This document shows positions 28,616-37,205 of a stretch of DNA of 64,000 nt, in pieces. Every line of letters begins with the position of its first letter. Position 1 is the stretch's first letter. The notes beneath the pieces were generated by a model. The model saw nothing but the letters and a program-made list of their open reading frames with translations, searched no databases and was not told where the DNA came from. The DNA is from Pseudomonas sp. LD120 (GTDB lineage: Bacteria; Pseudomonadota; Gammaproteobacteria; Pseudomonadales; Pseudomonadaceae), in NCBI RefSeq assembly GCF_009861525.1, contig NZ_WVHL01000002.1, positions 647,400 through 711,399 of the forward strand, given 5' to 3'. A program made the translations under genes and the position numbers.

Positions 28616-29179
28616 ATGCCTTTGTCCTTACCCGAATCGCTGTTTGACTACAACGGCTGCATCGCCGCCTGTGCCCGGGGTGAACGTGAGGCGCTGGAGG
28701 CGCTGTATCGCGAGGAAGGCGCTCGCTTGCTCGGCGTCGCCAAACGGCTGGTCCGCGATACCGCCTTGGCCGAAGACATTGTGCATGACGCCTTTCTCAG
28801 AATCTGGCAAGGCGCCAGCAGCTTCGACCCCCAGCGCGGCAACGCTCGCGGCTGGATGTTCAGCATCACCCGGCACCTGGCACTGAACTTTCTGCGACGC
28901 CATGGCCGTGAAGTGGCGATCGACGAACAGGACCCAAGGAGCCAGGTCCCCCTTGATGCCCTGCCTGACAGCGAGGCCCTTGGCCCGGCGCTGGCCGATG
29001 CCGGGCGGCTGCAGCATTGCTTGGGACAACTGCCCCCGCAACGCCGCGAGTGCCTGCTGCGCGCCTACCTGGATGGCTATTCACATATGGAAATCGCCAC
29101 TCGGCTGGCCACTCCCTTGGGCACGGTCAAGGCCTGGATCAAGCGCAGTCTCGCCGCTTTACGGGAGTGCCTGGGATGA
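28616..29179 (+). CDS. ECF-type RNA polymerase sigma factor (SigK-like)
   Basis: 187 residues with sigma region 2 (about 20-90, with LAEDIVHDAFLRIWQGASSF and RGWMFSITRHLALNFLRRH) and region 4 (about 125-180, with LPPQRRECLLRAYLDGYSHM and GTVKAWIKRSLAALR). Together with a downstream RskA-domain anti-sigma factor, this fits the SigK/RskA ECF group. No strong ribosome site is seen before the ATG, so coupling to the DUF3455 transcript is possible. The stop overlaps the anti-sigma start (ATGA). Confidence 0.92.
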   Translation: MPLSLPESLFDYNGCIAACARGEREALEALYREEGARLLGVAKRLVRDTALAEDIVHDAFLRIWQGASSFDPQRGNARGWMFSITRHLALNFLRRHGREVAIDEQDPRSQVPLDALPDSEALGPALADAGRLQHCLGQLPPQRRECLLRAYLDGYSHMEIATRLATPLGTVKAWIKRSLAALRECLG

Positions 29180-29895
29180 ACAACCGCCCGACGGACGACG
29201 ACAATCCTGAACGCCAGGCACTGGCCAGTGAGTACGTCCTGGGCACCCTGGACACCGAACAGCGCCAGCAGCTTGAACAACGCCTGCCTCAAGATGCCGC
29301 CTTGCGCGCGGCTGTGCAAAGCTGGGAACAGCGCCTGCACCCGCTGACAGCCCTGGCCGCGCCCTGCACGCCTTCGCCTTGGCTCTGGCGGCGGATCGAA
29401 CGCAGCCTGGAACAACCGACCTCACAACAGCCAGTGACTGCCCGCAAGCCCGCTTCAGCCGGGCATCCATTGCTGCTGTGGCGCAGCCTCGCCACGGCCG
29501 GTCTGGCCGCCAGCCTCGTGCTGGGCAGCCTGTTACTGCTGCGTCCCAGCGCGCCCCCCGGCTACCTGGTGGTGCTGGTGGCGCCCCAGGACCAATCCCC
29601 CGGCTGGGTGGTGCAAGCCAGTGACACCCGGGAGCTGCAACTGATTCCGCTGGGCAGTCTGGAGATTCCGGCCGACAAGGCCCTGGAGTTCTGGACCAAG
29701 GCCGACGACTGGCAGAGCCCCGTTTCCCTGGGACTGGTCAAGCCCGGCGAGCCAGTGCGGGTGTCCCTTGATCGTCTGCCCCCCCTGCAGGTCAATCAGT
29801 TGTTCGAGCTGACCCTGGAAAGCCGCCAAGGGTCTGCCGTGGGCAGACCGACCGGTCCCGTGCAGTTCATTGGGCGCGCGGTAAAAACGCTGTAA
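29176..29895 (+). CDS. Anti-sigma factor, RskA domain
   Basis: 239-residue single-pass membrane protein. The cytosolic N-terminus (LASEYVLGTLDTEQRQQLEQ, then WEQRLHPL) matches zinc-less anti-sigma domains that bind ECF factors. A membrane helix lies at about 98-120 (LATAGLAASLVLGSLLLL). The periplasmic part is an RskA domain (YLVVLVAPQDQSPGWVVQAS, LEIPADKALEFWTKAD). It should hold the upstream sigma factor inactive until a periplasmic signal triggers release. Translationally coupled to the sigma gene by ATGA overlap. Confidence 0.9.
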   Translation: MNNRPTDDDNPERQALASEYVLGTLDTEQRQQLEQRLPQDAALRAAVQSWEQRLHPLTALAAPCTPSPWLWRRIERSLEQPTSQQPVTARKPASAGHPLLLWRSLATAGLAASLVLGSLLLLRPSAPPGYLVVLVAPQDQSPGWVVQASDTRELQLIPLGSLEIPADKALEFWTKADDWQSPVSLGLVKPGEPVRVSLDRLPPLQVNQLFELTLESRQGSAVGRPTGPVQFIGRAVKTL

Positions 29896-30282
29896 CGGTT
29901 GCCAGTGAAGGCTTTGATCTGGCTTGGCAAACGGCCATCGCATACACATATCCGCATGCCCACATGCCCACATGCATGTTTCCCATCCATGATTGACAAA
30001 TCCCGCACCGGCTTTTAAAACTGTGCACCTGATTCCAGAGCCTGCACTGCCCATGTTCCCAGCACTTGCCCTCGACTATCGCGCCCTTGGCCTGTTCGCC
30101 AAGGCCGAAGCGTGCGTGGCGTGCAGCTCTAAATCGAAGAAACAGTCGCTCATGTGACCGGGGCGCTGTGTCCCGTCAGATGAGCTGACAGGACCTCAAG
30201 CGCTACGGACACCCTCCCCTTTGCTTAACGCCCTTCTACTCTTCTGGCGACGACCCGACGGTCAACCATCAGGAGAATACGC
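29896..30282. other. Gap between anti-sigma and DapA-like genes
   Basis: 387 bases without a credible gene. It contains a short direct repeat (GCCCACAT twice near 29957-29975) and a small hairpin (CTTGGC / GCCAAG near 30087-30103). The promoter of the dapA-like gene is presumably here; I could not pick one. Confidence 0.4.
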
Positions 30283-31146
30283 ATGTCATCGTTTCAAGGT
30301 ATCTGGGTCCCCATCGTCACCCCCTTCGTCGACGGCGCCATCGACTTTGCCGCGCTGCGGCGGCTGAGCGCCCACCTGCTGGAGTGCGGCGTGGCCGGCT
30401 TGGTGGTCTGTGGCACCACCGGCGAAGCCGCCGCCCTGGACAAGGACGAGCAACTGGCGGTGCTCGACGCCGTGCTGGAACAAGCACCCGCCGGGCGGGT
30501 AATCATGGGGCTGGCAGGCAACAACCTGAAGTCGCTGCTCAGCCTGCAGGGGGAAATCCTCAAGCGTCCGGTGGCCGCCCTGCTGGTGCCCGCGCCCTAT
30601 TACATCCGCCCCTCACAGGCCGCTCTGGAAAGCTTCTTCCACAGCATCGCCGATGCCTCCAGCGTGCCGCTGATCGTCTATGACATTCCCTACCGCACCG
30701 GGGTGACCCTGCACAAAGACACCTTGCTCAACATCGTGCGTCATCCACGGATCGCCGCGGTCAAGGACTGTGGCGGCAACCTGGAAAACACTCTGGCGCT
30801 GCTGGCCAGCGGTGAGGTGGAAGTCTTGTGCGGCGAGGACTTGCAGCTGTTCGGCGCCTTGTGCCTGGGCGCGCGTGGGGCGATTGCGGCCTCGGCGCAT
30901 ATTCGCCCGGAATTGTTCGTGCAACTGCTGCACCAGGTTCAGGCGCAACAACTGGAGGCGGCTCGGGCGACATTCCTGCAACTGGTGCCGTTGATTCAGG
31001 CACTGTTCGCCGAGCCCAACCCAGCGCCGGTGAAAGCCCTGCTGGCTCATCAAGGCTTGATCAACCCGCACCTGCGGGCGCCGATGCACGCTTGCAGCAG
31101 CGCAACCAGCCAGCGCCTGAAAAGCCTGCTGGGCGATCTGGCGTAG
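30283..31146 (+). CDS. DapA-family aldolase (4-hydroxy-tetrahydrodipicolinate synthase-like)
   Basis: 287-residue class I aldolase of the DHDPS/N-acetylneuraminate lyase family. It has GIWVPIVTPF at the N-terminus, the pyruvate-binding loop VCGTTGEAAALD, catalytic tyrosine in YDIPYRTG and the Schiff-base lysine in AAVKDCGGN. The DHDPS hallmark YDIPYRTG arginine supports dipicolinate-type chemistry. Still, pseudomonads carry several paralogues, and this one stands away from lysine-synthesis genes, so a catabolic aldolase is possible. AGGAG precedes the ATG. Convergent with RNase T2 six bases away. Confidence 0.85.
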   Translation: MSSFQGIWVPIVTPFVDGAIDFAALRRLSAHLLECGVAGLVVCGTTGEAAALDKDEQLAVLDAVLEQAPAGRVIMGLAGNNLKSLLSLQGEILKRPVAALLVPAPYYIRPSQAALESFFHSIADASSVPLIVYDIPYRTGVTLHKDTLLNIVRHPRIAAVKDCGGNLENTLALLASGEVEVLCGEDLQLFGALCLGARGAIAASAHIRPELFVQLLHQVQAQQLEAARATFLQLVPLIQALFAEPNPAPVKALLAHQGLINPHLRAPMHACSSATSQRLKSLLGDLA

Positions 31147-31152
31147 GCGCCC

Positions 31153-31809
31153 TCAGCGAACGGGCGGAACTCGGATCTGGCCTGCGCGGCATTGGTTTTT
31201 CACGCCTTTGCCGCAAGGGCCAAAATCCAGCTGCTTGGTCAGGCAGACCCGAACCTCGGACAGTTCGGGACCGCTGCAGATAACGGCAATGCCATTGTCG
31301 GCCATTCCCGGTTTGCTCTGGCGAAACTGCTGGGCAATCTGCGTGGCCTCAAGGTAATGCACCGTGGTCGAGGGCTGCAGCGCTTGCGGTATCTGCACCG
31401 TGGCCAGGGCCTTGTCCGCGGCCTCCAGGTAACCCATGGCGCCCAAGGCGCTGCAGGTGCCGTGCTTGGTCCATTCGTGGTTCATCAGCTTGGCCGTGGG
31501 AAACAGGGTCAGGCCCTTGGCTCGCTCCTGGGCACTCAATGGGGTCAAGGGTGGGCAGAACTCGGGCCAGCCGCCCTTGACGTATTGCGGCCACAGGCCG
31601 TGCAGGACAAAACCGTAACCCTTGCCCGTACATTGCAGGTTGTCTGGATGCATCAGGCAGAAGGTCGGCGACCAGGACAGGGTCAACAGGTAATAATCGA
31701 AGGTCCCCGCCACCGAATCGCGCTGCTGTTTGGGCTGACGTGCGTCGCTGATGCCCACCATCCCCAGGGTCAGCACCAGGGCCGCCAGCAGGGCAAAAAA
31801 CGTTCTCAT
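31153..31809 (-). CDS. Secreted ribonuclease T2
   Basis: 218 residues with a Sec signal peptide, so periplasmic. Both active-site segments of the T2 family are intact: GFVLHGLWPQ (CAS I) and MNHEWTKHGTCS (CAS II), supplying the catalytic histidines and glutamate. Cysteines are present for the family's disulphides. The enzyme cleaves RNA nonspecifically through 2',3'-cyclic phosphates, comparable to E. coli RNase I. The start at 31809 follows AGGAGAGG. Confidence 0.93.
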   Translation of the reverse strand: MRTFFALLAALVLTLGMVGISDARQPKQQRDSVAGTFDYYLLTLSWSPTFCLMHPDNLQCTGKGYGFVLHGLWPQYVKGGWPEFCPPLTPLSAQERAKGLTLFPTAKLMNHEWTKHGTCSALGAMGYLEAADKALATVQIPQALQPSTTVHYLEATQIAQQFRQSKPGMADNGIAVICSGPELSEVRVCLTKQLDFGPCGKGVKNQCRAGQIRVPPVR

Positions 31810-31968
31810 CGTGACCTCTCCTTGTGGAATCGAAGCGTCCTGCCCCCGCCAGCGGGGTACAGCGATTGACACACAGACTCACCTTCTTGGCATGCCGGGG
31901 TTGCAGAAACATGACATTCGCCGCGCCGTGCCCCGGCAAGGCCGGTCAGGCGCGAGGGTACAGAGCCT

Positions 31969-32604
31969 CTAGAGCGCCGGGCTGTCACTGCGGCGATACA
32001 AGCCCACCCCCACCGCCAATATGGCCAGCATGCCGGCACAACTGCGGTTGACCCAGCCCATGACCCGGGCGGAAAAGCGCGTCATGGCGCGGCGGCCGCC
32101 AAAGGCGTACAAGCTCATCATCAGGCAGTCCACCAGGGCACTGACCAGGGCCAGGATCAGGTACTGCTCGGCCACCGGCTGGTCGGGGCGCACGAACTGC
32201 GGCACAAAGGCCGAGAAGAACAACAGGCCCTTGGGGTTGGACAAGCCCACCAGCAATGCCCGGCGAAACGCTGAGCGACCGCTGGCCGAAACGCCCTCGA
32301 GGCGGTTCGTCAGGGCCTGGGTCGGCGCCCGCCACAAGCCCCAGGCCAGGTACAGCAGATAGACCGCGCCGCAGGCCTTGACCACCACGAACAACGACTC
32401 CGAGGCCTGCAGCAAGGCCCCCAGGCCACAGCCCACGGCACCGATCAGCAGCAGATCGGACAGCGCCGCACCCGCGATCCCGCAGCCGGCCACCCGCATT
32501 CCATGGACCGCGCCGTTGTTCAGGGCCAGCAACATCGAGGGCCCGGGCGTGATCATCACCGCGCTGACGGTGACGATGTAGAGAAACAGTGTTGCCGCAT
32601 CCAT
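31969..32604 (-). CDS. LysE/RhtB-family amino-acid exporter
   Basis: 211-residue inner-membrane protein with about six hydrophobic segments. The RhtB-type motif MITPGPSMLLALNNGAVHGM is near the N-terminus, followed by GLSNPKGLLFFSAFVPQFV. A strong AGGAGG lies just before the ATG at 32604. It differs from the other LysE-type gene at 23679. The substrate is unknown; homologues export homoserine, threonine or related amino acids. Confidence 0.9.
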   Translation of the reverse strand: MDAATLFLYIVTVSAVMITPGPSMLLALNNGAVHGMRVAGCGIAGAALSDLLLIGAVGCGLGALLQASESLFVVVKACGAVYLLYLAWGLWRAPTQALTNRLEGVSASGRSAFRRALLVGLSNPKGLLFFSAFVPQFVRPDQPVAEQYLILALVSALVDCLMMSLYAFGGRRAMTRFSARVMGWVNRSCAGMLAILAVGVGLYRRSDSPAL

Positions 32605-32744
32605 CGTGGTCCTCCTGAAAAATCCATCGCGCCCCGCAACGAACCTGGGATCTGCACCCGCGCCTAGCCCTGGTCCGAGGTGCGCGGTGCGAAAGATGAC
32701 GCAACGAAGGGGCACAGATCAAGAGCGGCGATCAGCGCCCGGAG

Positions 32745-34091
32745 TCAAATAACCGCACCCGCAGCTTCAGGAATACTGACAAAGACGTTGTAGCAGGCCC
32801 CTTCCATGGCTTCGAAGGCAATCAGCTTCTGCACCAGCGGCTCGCTGAGCAGCTTGCCGGCATTGAGCAGCAACATGCCGTTGTCGGCATTCAGGTTGCG
32901 CCGCAGGACCATCCCCGCCTGCAACTCGCGGGTTCCCAGCACCTTGACCGTCGGATCGTCGACGGTGACGTCACTCTGGCAGGTGGCACAGACCTGGACG
33001 AAGTCCTCCACCAGATTCGGGTCGTACAAGCGCCCTGCGTACTTGCGGATGAACAGCAGGGCCTCATCGCTGTTCATCCGGCGCTCCAGAATCAGCCCGC
33101 ACTGCAACTCGATGTAGTCCACCGCTAGCTTCAACAACCGGGCGCCCCAGGGAATGGCCTCGCCCTTGAGGCGATGGGGAAAACCGCTACCGTCCCAGCG
33201 CTCCTGGTGAGCCAGGATCAACCGCGCGGCATCCTGCATCGGCTCCAGCGCCATCAGCACCGACTCACTCTGCTCCGGATAGGCCCGGTAGCGCGTTTGA
33301 TCAGTGTGCCGTAGCAAGTCCGCCGGCGCCGACAGCATGGAGTCACTCCAGCTCAGCTTGCCGATGTTGTACAGCGCAGCCGCCATGGTCAAGTCGCGGC
33401 TGCTGGCCTCATCCAGACTGTGCTTTCTGCAGCAGGCGCGCACCAGCTCGATGACTCTGCGGTTGGTTTGCCTGTCGGCGGGCAGGCGCAGGTTGGCCAG
33501 CAGCGAAAACACTTCGGTGGCCGTCACATAACTGTGCTTGAGCGCTTCGTAGGCCAGGTCGAGCATGTCGGCGGTCTGCTGCAGCTCAGCCGTGCGTGAG
33601 GCCACATGCCGTTCCAGGCTGGCGTTGTTCGACTTGAGCTGCTGGTTATGCTCCAGCACCAGTTGCTGCAAACGCTTGAGCTCACGCTCGGCATGCTGGT
33701 GCGCCAGGCTCTGGCGCAGTATCAACAGCAGTTCTTCGTCATTCCACGGTTTGCTCAGGTACTGGTGGATCCGCCCTTCGTTGACCGCCTTGATGATGGT
33801 GTTCAGGTCGGCGTAACCCGTGAGCAGGATGCGCCGGGTCTCCGGGTGTTTTTCCCGTACCCGGGCGAGCAAGGCGGCGCCGTCCATGCCGGGCATGCGC
33901 GCATCGCTTATCACCAGGTCGACAGGCCCTTGCGCGAGGATTTCCAGGGCCCTGGTGCCACTGGTGGCCAGCAGCACCTCATAGGGCTCGGAACGCAGCA
34001 GGCGCTTGAGGCTGTTGAGAATCGATTCTTCGTCGTCCACCAACAACACCCGTGGACGCTGAGCGGGCTCAAGCAACTGCGATTCTTCCAT
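32745..34091 (-). CDS. Response regulator with degenerate HD-GYP-like output domain
   Basis: 448 residues. The receiver domain (1-125) has VLLVDDEE and phospho-acceptor D63 in SDARMPGMDG. A coiled-coil linker (about 130-180) leads to an HD-GYP-like domain, as in RpfG-type cyclic-di-GMP phosphodiesterases. The defining metal pair is lost: AALYNIGK (241-245) replaces the usual HDIGK. ERWDGSGFP stands for the GYP motif. Phosphodiesterase activity is therefore doubtful, and the domain may act by protein contact. The start at 34091 follows GGGAG. Divergent from the REC-GGDEF-EAL gene, with 200 bases between. Confidence 0.87.
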   Translation of the reverse strand: MEESQLLEPAQRPRVLLVDDEESILNSLKRLLRSEPYEVLLATSGTRALEILAQGPVDLVISDARMPGMDGAALLARVREKHPETRRILLTGYADLNTIIKAVNEGRIHQYLSKPWNDEELLLILRQSLAHQHAERELKRLQQLVLEHNQQLKSNNASLERHVASRTAELQQTADMLDLAYEALKHSYVTATEVFSLLANLRLPADRQTNRRVIELVRACCRKHSLDEASSRDLTMAAALYNIGKLSWSDSMLSAPADLLRHTDQTRYRAYPEQSESVLMALEPMQDAARLILAHQERWDGSGFPHRLKGEAIPWGARLLKLAVDYIELQCGLILERRMNSDEALLFIRKYAGRLYDPNLVEDFVQVCATCQSDVTVDDPTVKVLGTRELQAGMVLRRNLNADNGMLLLNAGKLLSEPLVQKLIAFEAMEGACYNVFVSIPEAAGAVI

Positions 34092-34291
34092 GGGGCTCTC
34101 CCTGTGCCGCATCGACTGCCCCTGACCGTGCTCACGAAGTGTTGGCAGCGGTGGGATTTCCCAGACAATCCTAGATGAGTTTTCCCCATTTTCACGCCCG
34201 GGCCGCCCGCCGAAAAAAACATCTCCCGAGGCGTTCGCCGTGACTATGCTAACAGCGTTGAAACGCGGGTTCAGGGCACCAGGGAAGGTCT

Positions 34292-36220
34292 ATGGACGCT
34301 GGCAGTGACGCGCAGACAAAAAAACAAGATGCCTCGAAGTCTACGGGGCGGGTCAACCGGCGGATCCTGATTGTTGATGACAGCCCGGCGATCCATGAAG
34401 ACTTCCACAAGATCCTTGTACCGTGCCAGGCGCCGGACCTGAGCCAGGCTGAACAACTGTTGTTCGGCAGCACCAGCCCCCTATCCCATCTGCCTCCCTT
34501 CACCCTCGACTCGGTGTTTCAAGGCCACGAAGCCCTGGCCAGGGTCGAGTCGTCCCTGACCCTGGGCCAGCCCTATGCCCTGGCCTTTATCGACATGCGC
34601 ATGCCGCCCGGCTGGGACGGCCTGGAAACCATCGAGCGATTGTGGAGAGCCGACCCAGACCTGCAGATCACCCTGTGCACCGCCTATTCCGACTATTCCT
34701 GGGAGGCGATGGCGCAACACTTGGCGTTTGGTGATCAGTTACTGATCCTGAAAAAGCCCTTCGACAGCCTGGAAATCCGCCAGATGGCCAGTGCCTTGAC
34801 CTGGAAGTGGCAGATGGCCAGGGACGCCCGGCAGAAACTGGACGACCTGCAACAAACCATTGAAGGACGGGTTGCCGAGTTGCTCAAGGTCTCGCACCTG
34901 CTGCACTACGATGCCCTCACCGGGCTGCCCTCCAGTACCCTGCTGGGCGATCGCCTGGGCCAGGCCATGGCCCGGGCGCGCCGCTATGACCAGCCACTGG
35001 CGGTGATGTTCTTCGGCCTCGACCGCTTCAAGCGGATCAACCATGCCCTGGGGTATCCGGCCGGAGATGAACTGCTGAAAAAAACCGCTCGCGCTCTGCA
35101 GCAGGACATGCGCGAGTCGGACTCGGTATTCCGCTACGGCTCCGACGAATTCGTGGTGCTGCTCCCCGACCAGCAGCGCCCCGCCCAGGTCCGCGCCCTG
35201 GCGGAAAAACTCCTGGCCACCGTCAGCCAGTTGCACGACATCGCCGGGCATAGCCTGCGGGTGACGGCCAGCCTGGGAATCAGCCTGTACCCCGAGGACG
35301 GCCAGGATCCTTTGTCGCTGATCAAGAAGGCCGAAATGGCCATGCGCACCAGCAAGGAACAGGCACCCGGCAGCTACGGCCTCTTCACCGAAGACATGAC
35401 TCACCGGGCCCGGCAACAGCAATACCTGGAATCAGGGATTCGCCAGGCCCTGGAGCGCCAGGAATTCCATCTGCACTACCAGCCGAAAATCCATCTGGCC
35501 TCGGGCCGGGTAGTCGGCGCCGAGGCACTGATTCGCTGGCAGCATCCACAACAGGGCTGGATCAGCCCAGACCAGTTCATTCCGGTGGCCGAAGACAGTG
35601 GTTTGATCACCCGCATCAGCCAGTGGCTGCTGGGTGAGGCCACTCGCCAGTGCCGAGCCTGGCAGGACGCCGGCCTGCCTCGGGTGCCGTTGTCCATCAA
35701 CCTCTCAGCCAGCGATTTCCGCCAGCCGCAACTGCTCCAACACCTGCACAGCGCGCTCACTGCCAACGCCCTGGACCCGGCATTGCTGGAGCTGGAGATC
35801 ACCGAAAGCGTGCTGATGCAGAACGTCGAGGCCACCCTCGCCACCCTCCTGGCGATCAAGGCCTTGGGCGTGCGCCTGGCCGTCGACGACTTCGGCACTG
35901 GTTATTCGAGCCTGAGCTACCTGCGCAAGTTTCCGGTGGACGTCTTGAAGATCGACCAGTCCTTCGTCCAGGGCCTGAGCCACGAACACAAGGACGCGGT
36001 ACTGGTCAACGCCATCATCAACCTGGGCCGCAGCCTCAACCTGAAGGTCATCGCCGAGGGCGTGGAAACCCTCCAGCAACTGACCTTTCTCCAGCAGCAA
36101 GGCTGCGAAGAAGCCCAGGGCTACTACTTCAGCAAGGCCCTACCGGCCGTGGACTTCAGCCGCCTGATTGACATGCGCCAGCCACAATTTCAAGGGACGG
36201 ACCATGACCGCGAACAGTGA
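34292..36220 (+). CDS. Receiver-GGDEF-EAL protein with degenerate GGDEF motif
   Basis: 642 residues. The N-terminal receiver is unusually long (about 22-175), with an insertion after IVDDSPAIHEDFHKIL; phospho-acceptor D101 lies in FIDMRMPPGWDG, later CTAYSDYSWE and the invariant lysine in ILKKPF. The GGDEF domain reads GSDEF (283-287), so cyclase activity may be reduced or lost. The EAL domain (about 392-635) looks catalytically complete: E411 in AEALIRW, N in SINLSA, E in LEITES, DDFGTGYSS, K in LKIDQSF, E in AEGVET. Net effect is probably phosphorylation-controlled cyclic-di-GMP hydrolysis. It overlaps the peroxidase gene by 17 bases and shares its receiver type with the protein at 39007. 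Confidence 0.9.
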   Translation: MDAGSDAQTKKQDASKSTGRVNRRILIVDDSPAIHEDFHKILVPCQAPDLSQAEQLLFGSTSPLSHLPPFTLDSVFQGHEALARVESSLTLGQPYALAFIDMRMPPGWDGLETIERLWRADPDLQITLCTAYSDYSWEAMAQHLAFGDQLLILKKPFDSLEIRQMASALTWKWQMARDARQKLDDLQQTIEGRVAELLKVSHLLHYDALTGLPSSTLLGDRLGQAMARARRYDQPLAVMFFGLDRFKRINHALGYPAGDELLKKTARALQQDMRESDSVFRYGSDEFVVLLPDQQRPAQVRALAEKLLATVSQLHDIAGHSLRVTASLGISLYPEDGQDPLSLIKKAEMAMRTSKEQAPGSYGLFTEDMTHRARQQQYLESGIRQALERQEFHLHYQPKIHLASGRVVGAEALIRWQHPQQGWISPDQFIPVAEDSGLITRISQWLLGEATRQCRAWQDAGLPRVPLSINLSASDFRQPQLLQHLHSALTANALDPALLELEITESVLMQNVEATLATLLAIKALGVRLAVDDFGTGYSSLSYLRKFPVDVLKIDQSFVQGLSHEHKDAVLVNAIINLGRSLNLKVIAEGVETLQQLTFLQQQGCEEAQGYYFSKALPAVDFSRLIDMRQPQFQGTDHDREQ

Positions 36221-37205
36221 ACACATCCGCCCCCTCCAGCGCCGCCACCTGGGCACGCCTCTGCACCTGCTGCTCGGCATCGGACTCAGCATCAGCCTGA
36301 GCGCCACAGCCGCGCCACTGGACGAACCGCTCAAGCCGCTGCCCACCGCACCGGCCATGGACCCGAAGCGAGTCGAACTTGGACGCCGGCTGTTCAATGA
36401 ACCACGCCTGTCCCAGGACCAGAGCCTGTCTTGCGCCAGTTGCCACCACCTGGACCAGGGCGGGGCCGACACCCAGGCCAAGTCGCTGGGCATCAAGGGA
36501 CAACTCACCCGGGTCAATGCTCCCAGCGTGTTCAACGCCGCGCTGAACTTCCGTCAATTATGGGACGGCCGCGCCGAGACCCTTGAAGCACAGATCGACG
36601 ACGTCGTGCAAAGCCCCATCGAAATGGGCAACAACTGGCCAACGCTGGTCCGCACCTTGAACGACGACAGCAGCTACCGCCAGGCCTTCAGCGACCTGTA
36701 CCAGGACGGAGTCACCGTGGCCAACGTGCAGAACGCCCTGGCCAGCTATGAGCGGACCTTGATCAGCGCCAACTCGCGGTTCGACCAGTACCTGCAAGGC
36801 AACACCGACATTCTGAGCCTCGACGAAAAGTACGGTTACCAGCGATTCAAGGAATACGGCTGCATCGCCTGCCATCAGGGGGTCAACATCGGTGGCAACA
36901 TGTTCCAGAAATTCGGTGTCATGGGCGACTACTTCGCGGCCCGGGGCAACCCCACCGAAGCAGACCTGGGGCGCTTCCTGGTCACCGGCGACGAACAGGA
37001 CCGCAACGTCTTCAAGGTGCCCAGCCTGCGCAATGTCGCGGTGACCGCGCCGTACTTCCACGACGGCTCGGCGCCGACCCTGGAACAGGCCGTGGAGGTG
37101 ATGTTCAAGTATCAACTGGGGCGTCCGCCCACCCCCCGGGACACCAACCTGATCGTCAAGTTTCTCAAGACCCTGACCGGCGAATGGCAGGGCAAGCCGC
37201 TATGA
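36204..37205 (+). CDS. Di-heme cytochrome c peroxidase family protein
   Basis: 333 residues with a signal peptide ending SATAA, so periplasmic. Two haem c attachment motifs are present, CASCH and CIACH, with the peroxidase-type context DPKRVELGRRLFNEPRLSQD and ending in the family segment VPSLRNVAVTAPYFHDG. Members reduce H2O2 using c-type cytochromes (CcpA) or oxidise proteins (MauG-like). Placement inside a signalling operon, overlapping the EAL gene and coupled by ATGA to a sensor kinase, suggests a sensing or signal-processing role rather than housekeeping. The start at 36204 follows AAGGGACGG. Confidence 0.92.
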   Translation: MTANSEHIRPLQRRHLGTPLHLLLGIGLSISLSATAAPLDEPLKPLPTAPAMDPKRVELGRRLFNEPRLSQDQSLSCASCHHLDQGGADTQAKSLGIKGQLTRVNAPSVFNAALNFRQLWDGRAETLEAQIDDVVQSPIEMGNNWPTLVRTLNDDSSYRQAFSDLYQDGVTVANVQNALASYERTLISANSRFDQYLQGNTDILSLDEKYGYQRFKEYGCIACHQGVNIGGNMFQKFGVMGDYFAARGNPTEADLGRFLVTGDEQDRNVFKVPSLRNVAVTAPYFHDGSAPTLEQAVEVMFKYQLGRPPTPRDTNLIVKFLKTLTGEWQGKPL

